A program made the translations under genes and the position numbers. A stretch of 64,000 nucleotides of DNA, taken from NCBI RefSeq assembly GCF_011602485.2, contig NZ_CP050022.2, positions 2,004,001 through 2,068,000 on the forward strand, in the 5' to 3' direction. This stretch comes from Bradyrhizobium sp. 1(2017) (GTDB lineage: Bacteria; Pseudomonadota; Alphaproteobacteria; Rhizobiales; Xanthobacteraceae). Position 1 is the stretch's first letter; each line of letters starts with the position of its first letter. Positions 8,569 to 16,697 of this stretch are shown here, in pieces. A model generated the notes under the pieces. That model made no database searches. It was not told where the DNA came from and worked only from the letters and a program-made list of their open reading frames with translations.

Positions 8569-9417
8569 TCAGACCTCGATGCGCGTGAGGTCCTCGCCGA
8601 GCACGACCGGTCCTGCATAATCCTGTCTGACATCGTCAAGCAGCGCGCTCAGCATGGCATCGTCGGTGCGCGGACGGTGATGGGTCAGTGCGAGCTTCTT
8701 GACCCCAGCCTTGGCCGCGATCTTGCCGACCGTGTCGCCGCAGGCGATCGTGAATTTCGCAAGGCGGCGGAGGTGCTCATTGTTGATCTCGGGCGTTGCG
8801 AGGAAGCAGCACTGGACGAGCAGGTCGGCGCCCTCGGCCAGCCGCTCGAGACCGGGGCAGGGGACCGTGTCGCCTGAAATCGCAATGACCTTGCCGTCCG
8901 CCTCGAAGCGGTAGCCGAGGCACATCCAGCGCTGGAGGAAGGCCGGCGGCATGTCGAGGCCGTCGCCATGCGAGACGAGCTCGGCGCTGATTTTCCAGCG
9001 CCCCGTATCGAGCACGGGGCCCGGCACGATGTCCGTTGCGACGACCGGTTTCCAGCCGCCGAAGCTCGGCTCGCCTCGATCCCGCCAGGTGATGTCCTTG
9101 TCGTAGACCTGTGTGATCAGGGTATTGACCAGCCGTTCGGTATCCGGCGGACCATAGATGCGCAGCTCGTCCTTGCGCCCATGCATCCATGAATTCAGCA
9201 TCACGTCGTAGAGGTCGCCGATGTGGTCGAAATGGTGATGGGTGAGAAAGACCGTATTGATGGCGCCGAGCGGCACGCCGGCGTTGCTGAGCTGCACCAT
9301 GACGCCGCGCCCTGCGTCGATCAGGATGTTCTCGCCGCCAAGCCTGATGAGCGTGGTCGTCGCCATCCGGCGCGGATCCGGGCGTGGGCCGCCGGTGCCG
9401 AGCAATATGACCTCCAT
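8569..9417 (-). CDS. MBL-fold metallo-hydrolase (RNase Z/arylsulfatase-like)
   Basis: 282 residues from ATG 9417 (MEVILLGTGGPRPDP), chosen because GGAGG lies eight bases upstream; an in-frame ATG 11 codons earlier lacks one. The zinc motif HxHxDH is complete (H60, H62, D64, H65 in LTHHHFDHIGD). A metal-bridging aspartate is present in ISGDT and a late histidine in ALTHHRPR. The LLGTGGP start and overall length match the ElaC/RNase Z-like branch, whose members include tRNA 3' processing enzymes and small-molecule hydrolases. The exosite arm needed for tRNA binding is not evident, so a small-molecule hydrolase is more likely. Divergent from the response-regulator gene. Confidence 0.82.
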   Translation of the reverse strand: MEVILLGTGGPRPDPRRMATTTLIRLGGENILIDAGRGVMVQLSNAGVPLGAINTVFLTHHHFDHIGDLYDVMLNSWMHGRKDELRIYGPPDTERLVNTLITQVYDKDITWRDRGEPSFGGWKPVVATDIVPGPVLDTGRWKISAELVSHGDGLDMPPAFLQRWMCLGYRFEADGKVIAISGDTVPCPGLERLAEGADLLVQCCFLATPEINNEHLRRLAKFTIACGDTVGKIAAKAGVKKLALTHHRPRTDDAMLSALLDDVRQDYAGPVVLGEDLTRIEV

Positions 9418-9591
9418 GACGCGGCCTCCGGGTGCTGGATTCGGACGCACAGTAGATGCGAAGCGCGCGGCGGAGCAACCGCACGAGACGGGATCGATTT
9501 TTCCGAACTAGGAAGCCCTGCCGGCGCGATGGTGCGCCGGATGAGAATTGTGGGGCAATTCATACTTAATGCGTCAAGTTCATGAGCATTA

Positions 9592-9620
9592 TTGTTTGGG
9601 CATCACAACACGCCTAGTAT
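9592..9620 (+). promoter_or_regulatory. Candidate sigma-70-type promoter for the response regulator
   Basis: TTGTTT at 9592-9597 and TAGTAT at 9615-9620 are separated by 17 bases in an AT-rich pocket. A transcript starting about seven bases later would have a leader of roughly 27 bases before ATG 9654. A short inverted repeat, gaattg/caattc (9545-9550 and 9556-9561), lies just upstream and could be an operator. Confidence 0.4.
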
Positions 9621-9653
9621 CGCGGTGGGTAATTTCGGGGGCTCGAACAGGTC

Positions 9654-10469
9654 GTGAATGGTCGTTCACATGGCGGCGCGTTGCGCGACGACCTGAATTT
9701 TCAGGCAGAGCCACAGGCACATGGGGCATCCAAGATCGTGGCTGATTCCGCACGTCAGGAGTTGCGTCCTAGCGGCCGCGAGCGGCTGATCGTTGTCGAA
9801 GACGATCCGGTGACGCGGACGATGCTGGTCGGCTATTTCAACGAGAACAATTTCGACGTGGTCGGGGCCGGCTCCTGCGCGGAATGCCGCCAGGCGCTGC
9901 GCGCGCGCACCGACCTCGTCTTTCTCGACGTGCAGCTGCCGGACGGCGACGGTTTCGAACTCGCCAAGGAGATCCAGGCGACCAGCAACGCCGGCATCAT
10001 CTTCGTGACGCGTCGCGACACCGACGTCGATCGCATCCTCGGCCTCGAGATCGCCGGTGACCACTACGTCACCAAGCCGATCAATCTGCGCGACCTGCTC
10101 GCGCGTGCGCGCAGCGTGCTGCGGCGGCGCTCGATCGACCGCAAGGCGGCGCGCAACCACAATTCGATCGCCTTCGGCGACTGGATCATCGACCTGACCC
10201 GGCGCGAGCTGCTCGGCAGCGACGGCAAGCCGGTGGCCTTGACCCGTGCCGAATTCGATCTGCTGGCCGCGCTGGTCGGCGCCGACGGCAGGCCGCTCAG
10301 CCGCGACTATCTGATCGAAGTGGTCAGCAACCGCCAGGCCGAGGTCGACATCCGCACGGTCGATGCGCTGGTGGCGCGGCTGCGCCGCAAGCTCGTCGGC
10401 AGCGGCACGCCCGTGATCGCGACGGTCGCCGGCGTTGGTTACAAGCTCGCGCTCAGCGAGCGGCTCTAG
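9654..10469 (+). CDS. OmpR-family response regulator (orphan)
   Basis: 271 residues. The receiver domain spans about 44-160, with acidic pocket VVEDD (D50/D51), phospho-acceptor D92 in LVFLDVQLPDGDG and conserved K141 in YVTKPI. The winged-helix effector domain spans ~170-268 (LTRAEFDLLAAL ... VDALVARLRRKL). It resembles the TorR/ArcA group. ATG 9654 has AGG upstream and fits the candidate promoter. GTG 9738 would remove 28 unconserved residues and is the alternative. No sensor kinase gene adjoins it, so its partner lies elsewhere or it is integrated into another phosphorelay. Confidence 0.88.
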   Translation: MNGRSHGGALRDDLNFQAEPQAHGASKIVADSARQELRPSGRERLIVVEDDPVTRTMLVGYFNENNFDVVGAGSCAECRQALRARTDLVFLDVQLPDGDGFELAKEIQATSNAGIIFVTRRDTDVDRILGLEIAGDHYVTKPINLRDLLARARSVLRRRSIDRKAARNHNSIAFGDWIIDLTRRELLGSDGKPVALTRAEFDLLAALVGADGRPLSRDYLIEVVSNRQAEVDIRTVDALVARLRRKLVGSGTPVIATVAGVGYKLALSERL

Positions 10470-10471
10470 AG

Positions 10472-10521
10472 TCTGATCCGGAAAAATGTTCAGCGGTCTT
10501 CCGAAGAGATCATGCTGAAAC
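10472..10521. repeat. Short intergenic repeat-like element (tgatccggaaaa type)
   Basis: The stretch from tctgatccggaaaa to ttccgaagagatcatgct forms an imperfect inverted repeat (gatccggaa against ttccgaagagatc) between the convergent response-regulator and transglycosylase genes. From memory of rhizobial genomes this resembles a common dispersed element. Only one copy is in the window, so the repeat status rests on recollection. Confidence 0.4.
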
Positions 10522-10537
10522 GATAGCGGTATCGCCG

Positions 10538-11341
10538 TCACCGCGATGCGACGCGCTTCCACCTGGCTTTGATGCGCGCCTTGATCTGGCTGATGCGAGC
10601 CTCATGGGCCGCCCAATAGGCGCGGCTCGCGGCGGCGGTCCCCTGGCGATAGCGGGCATAAACGGCCTTGGGCGGCGTCGAGATCTGCGGGGCGCTCGCA
10701 GCTCTTTCCGGTGCCGCAGGAGCTGCGGGCTTTGACCCGGGCGCCGGATCCGGAGCGGCCGCGACCTCGGCATCCAGGGCCTTCGAATTCATCGCGAGAA
10801 GACGGTTACGGGCCCGGTTGCAATAGACTTGCGACCGCGGCGTCATCGCTTCCTCGCCGTGACCGGCCCGGTATTTCATCAGAGCGCGACAGAGGTCCCC
10901 GCCCGTGAGACGCCAAGCGCGACTGAGATAAAGCACCCCGTAATGGATGTTGATATCGGGCTCTGCCAGCTCCGCATTGCTTCCGCGGAATCCCAGCATG
11001 GCCGCGGTCTCGGGCCGCACCTGCATCAGCCCGATTTCGCCGACGCTGCCGATCACGCCCGGGTTGTAGCCGCTTTCGACGAAGACGACCGCTTCGGCGA
11101 TATCGGCAGGCAGGTTGGTGCTTGCGGTCTCCCGCTCGATGATTTTCCGGATCGCGGCGCGGGAAGCCGGCGTTTCTCCGGCGCCGAGCTCGCTCGCGCC
11201 ATCGGCGAGCGTCGCCGTCGTGCGCGGCTCGTCCGGGCCATTGTCCCTGGCGTGCGCACAGATCGGGACGGACAAAAGCGCGGCGAGCGCCAATCGTCTC
11301 CACATCGCATTCAGATTGAAACGTGTCCGATCCCCCGGCAT
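10538..11341 (-). CDS. Lytic transglycosylase (SLT domain), exported
   Basis: 267 residues from ATG 11341, which has AGAGG five bases upstream; ATG 11305 (MWRRLALAALL) is the alternative. A signal peptide ends near ICAHA. The SLT domain covers ~60-180: catalytic glutamate in VVFVESGYNP (E89), the GLMQVRP motif (104-110), a helix with INIHYGVLYLSRAW, and ALMKYRAGHG. The last ~70 residues are Ala/Pro-rich and then basic. The enzyme cleaves the glycan strand of peptidoglycan in the periplasm to form 1,6-anhydromuramyl ends. Bacteria use such enzymes for wall remodelling or to let envelope complexes through. Its neighbours do not reveal a dedicated partner. Confidence 0.88.
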   Translation of the reverse strand: MPGDRTRFNLNAMWRRLALAALLSVPICAHARDNGPDEPRTTATLADGASELGAGETPASRAAIRKIIERETASTNLPADIAEAVVFVESGYNPGVIGSVGEIGLMQVRPETAAMLGFRGSNAELAEPDINIHYGVLYLSRAWRLTGGDLCRALMKYRAGHGEEAMTPRSQVYCNRARNRLLAMNSKALDAEVAAAPDPAPGSKPAAPAAPERAASAPQISTPPKAVYARYRQGTAAASRAYWAAHEARISQIKARIKARWKRVASR

Positions 11342-11389
11342 GGGCCTCTGATAGAGCTTTGGAGTTAACAAACCGGCCTTTCGGCGCGG

Positions 11390-12535
11390 CTATCGCGCGC
11401 GGGCGCTCTGGTCCTTCGCAGGTCCCTGCGTGGGCCCGGCCAGCCGGTCGTCGACCGCATAGAGCGTGCAGGTGGGGGACCATTTCATGCAGGCGCCAAG
11501 TGAATCGCGCTGGGCGTCATCGACGGTCGCGCGGCCCGCACGCCAGCCGTAACCGCCGTTCGGCGACACGGCAAACGCCTTGTGCGGCAGCATGCTGGCG
11601 AGATAGCGCGCGAACTCGGCGCGCGCGGCCTCGTTCAGCTGGCGCGGCGGCGGCAGGGGATCGGGCGGGCCCAGGATGTCGCGGCCGACCAGGCCGCGCT
11701 CGCGCAGGAAGGCGTCGACATAGGGCGTCCATTGCGGACGGCCGGCGACCGAATAGAGATAATGGCCGTCCTCGCCGTAAGGCGGCGCCGCGATGAACGT
11801 CGCATTACCGCCATTGGTGCGAAACCCGTCATGCAGGCGGCGCGCGAGAGCGAGGTCGAAATACGAATCGTTGCTGGCATAGACCCACAGCATCGGCACG
11901 CGCGAGGTCCTGCCGAAGGTGGCGAAGGCCTGCACCAGCCCATCCGGATTGCAGACGTCGTCGTCCTCCCGCGAGCCGCGGCCGCCGGCAAAGCTGATCG
12001 CGGCGACCAGGCCGGGCGGCGCCTGCGCAGCGAGCGCGACGGTGGCCAGCCCGCCGGCGGAATGGCCGGCCGCGATCATGCCCGTCGTCGTGACGTCAGG
12101 CCGGCGCGCCATCGCGTCGATCGCGGCACGCAAATCGGCGACTGCGATTGCGGTTGCCGGCAGGTAGGCAGCCTTCGCACAACCGCCGAGGCTGTCGATC
12201 CGCCCGCCCGGCGAGGTGCCGTAGCCGCGCCGCATCACGACCAGCGCCGCAAAGCCGCGCCGGGCATATTCGAGCGCGATGCCGTAATATTTGTGCGCCG
12301 ACATGGCCGCGCGGTCGTCGAAGCTGCGCGGTGTGCCGTGGCTGAGCAGCGCGAGCGGATAGCGCTTCGGCCCCGCCGGCCGCACCAGGAACGCCTCCAG
12401 CCCCTGCGGCCCGGCCTCCGCCATGGGGATGCGAATGTCCTCGGTGTAGAATTCCGCGGCCACGGCACGGGACGGCGCGCTCGCCAGCACAAGCCAGATG
12501 GTCAGCAGATGCAACAGCTTGCACGAAGGCGCCAT
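11390..12535 (-). CDS. Exported alpha/beta hydrolase (dienelactone-hydrolase-like)
   Basis: 381 residues from ATG 12535, where a clear signal peptide begins (MAPSCKLLHLLTIWLVLASA, cleavage near AVAAEF). The frame continues upstream without similarity. The fold is marked by LALLSHGTPR, the nucleophile elbow AAGHSAGG (S159), and acid/histidine candidates in WVYASNDSYFD and GEDGHYLYS. The C-terminal ~100 residues (NGGYGWRAGRATVDDA..., several cysteines) are an extra domain I do not recognise; it recalls stress-like repeats that bind ligands. Substrate unknown; an ester or lactone hydrolase in the periplasm is the simplest reading. It ends 49 bases from the start of the transglycosylase gene on the same strand, so the two may be cotranscribed. 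Confidence 0.8.
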   Translation of the reverse strand: MAPSCKLLHLLTIWLVLASAPSRAVAAEFYTEDIRIPMAEAGPQGLEAFLVRPAGPKRYPLALLSHGTPRSFDDRAAMSAHKYYGIALEYARRGFAALVVMRRGYGTSPGGRIDSLGGCAKAAYLPATAIAVADLRAAIDAMARRPDVTTTGMIAAGHSAGGLATVALAAQAPPGLVAAISFAGGRGSREDDDVCNPDGLVQAFATFGRTSRVPMLWVYASNDSYFDLALARRLHDGFRTNGGNATFIAAPPYGEDGHYLYSVAGRPQWTPYVDAFLRERGLVGRDILGPPDPLPPPRQLNEAARAEFARYLASMLPHKAFAVSPNGGYGWRAGRATVDDAQRDSLGACMKWSPTCTLYAVDDRLAGPTQGPAKDQSARAR

Positions 12536-12626
12536 GACACGATTCGAATGGCCGGAATGCCTCCAGGATAGCATGATCCTGCAAAAAGCATCGCGGGAAC
12601 GACAACCACTTGTCGTCCCGCCGCCT

Positions 12627-12827
12627 TCACCTTTGGACCGGCGCCCCGGAGTTTGCCGTGTCGCCATGGAGTTCGCGTTCGAACCGGCGTTTGATCTTGG
12701 CGAGGTCGTGATCCACGGCGGCGTTGCGCAGCATGGGGTTGAGTTCGATGTCGGTTCGCTCGACGTGCGCCGGGGACGCAAGAGTCAAGGAACTGGCGAG
12801 CAGCAGGGCCGTTGCGAAAATGGTCAT
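12627..12827 (-). CDS. Small exported protein of unknown function
   Basis: 66 residues from ATG 12827. The first ~22 (MTIFATALLLASSLTLASPA) are a clear signal peptide. The mature part is short, charged and probably helical (NPMLRNAAVDHDLAKIKRRF). I do not recognise a family. The ribosome site is weak. It is divergent from pgm over a 112-base spacer. A signal peptide on so short a frame argues for a real gene, but expression is unproven. Confidence 0.5.
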   Translation of the reverse strand: MTIFATALLLASSLTLASPAHVERTDIELNPMLRNAAVDHDLAKIKRRFERELHGDTANSGAPVQR

Positions 12828-12939
12828 GCCGCTATCCAGGCGTCCAAATGCGGCCATTTGTTGCCGGGATGGGTTGGCGGGTGAAAGCCCAATGCTATGG
12901 TGCAGCACGACCTCAATTTGACAACGACGAGGTACTTCA

Positions 12940-14586
12940 GTGGCTGATGTTCATCCCGCGGCGGGCAAGCAGGCCTCGCCGGACGCGCTCACCAACATCC
13001 CGCGGCTGGTGACAGCCTATTTCGCCGGCAAGCCCGATGTGTCCGACCCCGGGCAGCGGGTGGCGTTCGGCACTTCGGGTCATCGCGGCACCTCGTTCAA
13101 GAACACCTTCAACGAAGGCCACATCCTCGCGACCACGCAGGCCATTTGCGATTACCGGCGAGAGAAGGGGCTGACCGGCCCGCTATACATCGGCATCGAC
13201 ACCCATGCGCTGGCCGAGCCCGCGCTCGCAAGCGCCGTCGAAGTATTCGCGGCCAACGGCGTCGAGATCATGATCGACAAGGACGGCGGCTACACGCCGA
13301 CGCCGGTGATCTCGCACGCGATCCTGACCTACAACAAGGGGCGCACGAGCGGCCTTGCCGACGGCGTCGTCATCACGCCATCGCACAATCCCCCCGAGGA
13401 CGGCGGTTACAAATACAATCCGCCGCATGGCGGCCCCGCCGACACCGACGCGACGTCCGTGATCGAGAAGCGCGCCAATGCTTATCTCGCCGACGCGCTC
13501 ACGGGCGTGAGGCGCATCGACTACGCCAGGGCGAAGAAATCCGCGAACGTCCACGCCTACGACTTCATCACGCCCTACGTCGCCGATCTCGGCAATGTCG
13601 TCGACCTCGACCTCGTGAAATCCGCCGGCGTCAACATCGGCATCGACCCGCTCGGCGGCGCCGCCGTGCATTATTGGCATCCGATCATCGAGCGCTACGG
13701 CCTGAAGGCCACCGTGGTGAACGAGGCGATCGACCCGACCTTCCGCTTCATGACGGTCGATTGGGACGGCAAGATCCGCATGGACTGCTCCTCGCCTTAC
13801 GCGATGGCGAGCCTGATCGCGATGCGCGACCGCTTCGACGTCGCCTTCGCCAACGACACCGATGCGGATCGCCACGGCATCGTGACGCGCACCGGCGGCC
13901 TGATGAATCCGAACCATTATCTGGCGACCGCGATCTCTTACCTGTTCGCGCACCGCCCGAACTGGGGCAGGGACGCCGCGATCGGCAAGACCGTGGTGTC
14001 GAGCTCCATCATCGACCGTGTCGCGAAGAAGCTCGGCCGCAAGCTGGTCGAGACGCCGGTCGGCTTCAAATGGTTCGTCGACGGCCTTCTCAGCGGCTCC
14101 TTCGGTTTCGGCGGCGAGGAGAGCGCGGGCGCCTCGTTCCTGCGCCGCGACGGCACGGTGTGGACCACGGACAAGGACGGAATCATCCTCGGCCTGCTCG
14201 CCGCCGAGATCACGGCCAAGACCGGCCGCGATCCCAGCCAGCTCTTCAATGATCTCACAGCCGAGTTCGGCGTGCCCCATTACGCGCGCATCGACGTTGC
14301 CGCGACCGGGCCGCAAAAGAACATCCTGAAATCGGTCACGCCCGAGCAACTCGGGCTGAAGGACCTCGCCGGCGATCCCGTTCGCACGACGCTGAGCAAG
14401 GCGCCCGGCAACGGCCAATCCTTCGGCGGCATCAAGGTCGAGACCGATTTCGGCTGGTTTGCCGCACGGCCGTCAGGCACCGAGGACGTCTACAAGATCT
14501 ATGCGGAAAGCTTTCGTAGCACCGAGCACCTGAAGCGGATTCAGGAGGAAGCCAAGGCGGGGCTGGCGCGGGTGTTCGGGGCTTAG
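12940..14586 (+). CDS. pgm: Phosphoglucomutase (alpha-D-glucose phosphate-specific)
   Basis: 548 residues from GTG 12940, with ACGAGG eight bases upstream. It interconverts glucose-1-phosphate and glucose-6-phosphate in the cytoplasm. The phosphohexomutase signatures are complete: substrate loop GTSGHRG near residue 45, phosphoserine S148 in [12 protein letters not shown], metal loop DTDAD (306-310), sugar loop GGEESAGAS and phosphate-binding loop ARPSGTED near the C-terminus. The length matches E. coli Pgm (546). It feeds UDP-glucose and ADP-glucose synthesis, so it can support the polysaccharide locus 5 kb away, though here it appears to be transcribed alone. Confidence 0.96.
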   Translation: MADVHPAAGKQASPDALTNIPRLVTAYFAGKPDVSDPGQRVAFGTSGHRGTSFKNTFNEGHILATTQAICDYRREKGLTGPLYIGIDTHALAEPALASAVEVFAANGVEIMIDKDGGYTPTPVISHAILTYNKGRTSGLADGVVITPSHNPPEDGGYKYNPPHGGPADTDATSVIEKRANAYLADALTGVRRIDYARAKKSANVHAYDFITPYVADLGNVVDLDLVKSAGVNIGIDPLGGAAVHYWHPIIERYGLKATVVNEAIDPTFRFMTVDWDGKIRMDCSSPYAMASLIAMRDRFDVAFANDTDADRHGIVTRTGGLMNPNHYLATAISYLFAHRPNWGRDAAIGKTVVSSSIIDRVAKKLGRKLVETPVGFKWFVDGLLSGSFGFGGEESAGASFLRRDGTVWTTDKDGIILGLLAAEITAKTGRDPSQLFNDLTAEFGVPHYARIDVAATGPQKNILKSVTPEQLGLKDLAGDPVRTTLSKAPGNGQSFGGIKVETDFGWFAARPSGTEDVYKIYAESFRSTEHLKRIQEEAKAGLARVFGA

Positions 14587-14648
14587 GACACACCGAGGCC
14601 GGGGTCGCTCTCACGCCTCTCCCGGGGAGGGGCGCCGTATCCTCCGGT

Positions 14649-14754
14649 GTCATCGCCCGCGCAGGCGGGCGATCCAGTACTCCGCGGCGGAAGTTTTCCA
14701 GACGACTGACCGCCGCGGAGTACTGGATTCCCCGCTTTCGCGGGGAAATGACAC
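14649..14754. repeat. Palindromic intergenic repeat bounded by tgtcat/atgaca
   Basis: Three nested hairpins lie between pgm and vanA. The outer ends are tgtcat and atgaca. Hairpins occur at 14655-14672 (cgcccg ... cgggcg) and 14731-14746 (ccccgc tttc gcgggg). The centre has a perfect 19-base inverted repeat (14673-14691 with 14711-14729, containing ccagtactccgcgg). A relative sharing gggcgatccagtactcc lies at 40176-40278 and a more decayed one at 19934. Confidence 0.8.
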
Positions 14755-14764
14755 TGATTGCTGC

Positions 14765-14773
14765 TTGTATACA
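14765..14773. promoter_or_regulatory. Candidate distal operator for the FCD-GntR regulator
   Basis: The sequence ttgtataca repeats nine of the ten bases of the palindrome at 14838-14847, with centres about seven helical turns apart. It fits the FadR-subfamily consensus of spaced TNGT and ACNA half sites. It lies 105-113 bases before the vanA start. Confidence 0.5.
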
Positions 14774-14837
14774 TTCGCCCGAGCATAGGTAATATAATAC
14801 GCCATTTTTGAACTTGAATGCTTTCTCACCTCCGGTA

Positions 14838-14847
14838 TTGTATACAA
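14838..14847. promoter_or_regulatory. Candidate proximal operator for the FCD-GntR regulator
   Basis: Perfect palindrome ttgtatacaa, 30 bases before the vanA start codon, in an AT-rich stretch. It matches the T-x-GT...AC-x-A pattern bound by FadR/FCD-type GntR proteins, and such a regulator is encoded directly downstream (15934-16686). Binding is inferred, not shown. Confidence 0.6.
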
Positions 14848-14877
14848 AGCGCATACATAAGCCTCGGGAGATCGCCG

Positions 14878-15927
14878 GTGACAAAACCCTTCCCCATGAA
14901 TGCCTGGTACGCCGCCGCCTGGGACGCCGAGGTGAAGCCGGCGCTGCTGCCGCGGACGATCTGCGGCAAGCACATCGTCATGTACCGCAAGGCCGATGGC
15001 TCTGTGGCCGCGCTGGAGGACGCCTGCTGGCATCGCCTGGTGCCCTTGTCCAAGGGCCGGCTCGAAGGTGACACCGTGGTCTGCGGCTATCACGGCCTGA
15101 AATACAATGCACAGGGCCGCTGCACCTTCATGCCGTCGCAGGAGACCATCAATCCATCGGCCTGCGTGCGCGCCTATCCCGTGGTCGAGCGTCACCGTTA
15201 CATCTGGCTCTGGATGGGCGATCCCGCACTGGCCGATCCCGCGCTCGTCCCCGACATGCACTGGAATCACGACCCGGCCTGGGCCGGCGACGGCAAGACC
15301 ATCCACGTCAAATGCGACTATCGCCTCGTGCTCGACAATCTCATGGACCTCACCCACGAGACCTTCGTGCACGGCTCTTCCATCGGCAACGATGCCGTGG
15401 CCGAGGCGCCGTTCGACGTCACCCATGGCGAGAAGACGGTGACCGTGACGCGCTGGATGCGCGGCATCGAGCCGCCCCCGTTCTGGGCCAAGCAGCTCGG
15501 CAAGCCCGGTCTCGTCGACCGCTGGCAGATCATCCGCTTCGAGGCCCCGTGCACCATCGCCATCGACGTCGGGGTCGCGCCGACCGGCACCGGCGCGCCG
15601 GAGGGCGATCGCTCGCACGGCGTCAACGGCTTCGTGCTCAACACGATCACGCCGGAGACCGAGAAGACCTGCCACTATTTCTGGGCTTTCGTGCGCAACT
15701 ATCAGCTCGGCGAGCAGCGCATCACAACCGAGATCCGCGAGGGCGTCTCCGGCATCTTCCACGAGGACGAGCTGATCCTCGAAGCGCAGCAGCGCGCGAT
15801 GGACGAGAACCCCGACCGCATCTTCTACAACCTCAACATCGACGCCGGTGCGATGTGGACGCGCAGGCTGATCGACAAGATGGTGGCGAAGGAAAATCCG
15901 CCGCAGCACCTTCAGGCCGCGGAGTAG
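14878..15927 (+). CDS. vanA: Vanillate O-demethylase oxygenase subunit (Rieske)
   Basis: 349 residues from GTG 14878, which has GGGAG seven bases upstream; the upstream in-frame ATG would put the operator inside the gene. Rieske [2Fe-2S] ligands are C50-W-H52 and C69-x2-H72. The mononuclear iron site is in DNLMDLTHETFVHG (D157, H160, H165). Length and sequence style match VanA (~350), the oxygenase that demethylates vanillate to protocatechuate with VanB as electron donor. A related methoxy-aromatic or dicamba-type substrate is possible. First gene of vanA-gntR-vanB: six bases to the regulator, then 11 bases to the reductase. Confidence 0.85.
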   Translation: MTKPFPMNAWYAAAWDAEVKPALLPRTICGKHIVMYRKADGSVAALEDACWHRLVPLSKGRLEGDTVVCGYHGLKYNAQGRCTFMPSQETINPSACVRAYPVVERHRYIWLWMGDPALADPALVPDMHWNHDPAWAGDGKTIHVKCDYRLVLDNLMDLTHETFVHGSSIGNDAVAEAPFDVTHGEKTVTVTRWMRGIEPPPFWAKQLGKPGLVDRWQIIRFEAPCTIAIDVGVAPTGTGAPEGDRSHGVNGFVLNTITPETEKTCHYFWAFVRNYQLGEQRITTEIREGVSGIFHEDELILEAQQRAMDENPDRIFYNLNIDAGAMWTRRLIDKMVAKENPPQHLQAAE

Positions 15928-15933
15928 GCGGAC

Positions 15934-16686
15934 ATGGCCGAACGTGAGGTCGACCGTTCCGTCTCGCAGACCGTGAAGGCGCAGCTCGCGCTGCGCGACC
16001 AGATCCTGTCGGGCACCTTGCGCCCTGGCGAGCGCATCTCCGAGCTCCAGGCGGTGGAGACGACCGGCGCCTCGCGCACGCCGGTGCGCATGGCGCTGGT
16101 GCGGCTGGAGGAGGAGGGGCTGCTGGAGGCGATACCCTCCGGCGGCTTCATGGTGAAGGCGTTTTCGGAGCGCGACATCTCCGATTCGATCGAGCTGCGC
16201 GGCACGCTGGAGGGCCTCGCCGCACGTTTCGCCGCCGAGCGTGGCGTCTCCGCGCGCGAGCTCGAGCCGCTGAAGGAGTGCTTGGCTGCGATCGATGAAT
16301 TGCTGCGCCAGGTGCCGATCTCGATCGAAGCGTTCTCGTCCTACGTCGCGCTGAATGCGCGCTTCCACGCGCTGCTGACTGAACTTTCGCGCAGTCCGCC
16401 TTTGATCCGGCAGATCGACCGCGCCTCGGCGCTGCCGTTCGCATCCCCAAGCGGCTTCGTGATGGCGCAATCCGCGCTACCCGAGGCGCAGCAGATCCTG
16501 ATCATCGGCCAGGAGCACCATCGCGTCGTGATCGACGCCATCGAGAACCGCGAGGGTGCGCGCGCCGAAGCCATCATGCGTGAGCATGCGCGGCTCGCCG
16601 TGCGAAATCTGCGCCTTGCGCTGCGCAACCGGACCCATCTCGACCTCTTGCCGGCGCTCGCGCTGATCAAGACCACAACCGATTGA
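15934..16686 (+). CDS. vanR: GntR-family regulator, FCD subfamily (VanR-like)
   Basis: 250 residues. An N-terminal winged helix (LALRDQILSGTLRPGERI ... TPVRMALVRLEEEGLL) is followed by an all-helical FCD ligand domain (~90-235; LRGTLEGLAARFAAERG, HHRVVIDAIENREGARAEA). The FCD domain usually binds a carboxylate, and vanillate would be the natural effector here. The gene lies between the oxygenase and reductase genes, so the regulator probably controls its own operon. TTGTATACAA-type sites upstream of vanA are the candidate operators. The name is by context and family. Confidence 0.82.
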   Translation: MAEREVDRSVSQTVKAQLALRDQILSGTLRPGERISELQAVETTGASRTPVRMALVRLEEEGLLEAIPSGGFMVKAFSERDISDSIELRGTLEGLAARFAAERGVSARELEPLKECLAAIDELLRQVPISIEAFSSYVALNARFHALLTELSRSPPLIRQIDRASALPFASPSGFVMAQSALPEAQQILIIGQEHHRVVIDAIENREGARAEAIMREHARLAVRNLRLALRNRTHLDLLPALALIKTTTD

Positions 16687-16697
16687 GGGCCGCCGCC

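Noticed and set aside
14650..16470. 606-codon open frame antisense to vanA and its regulator
   Set aside because: Antisense shadow; covers the operator region and a repeat.
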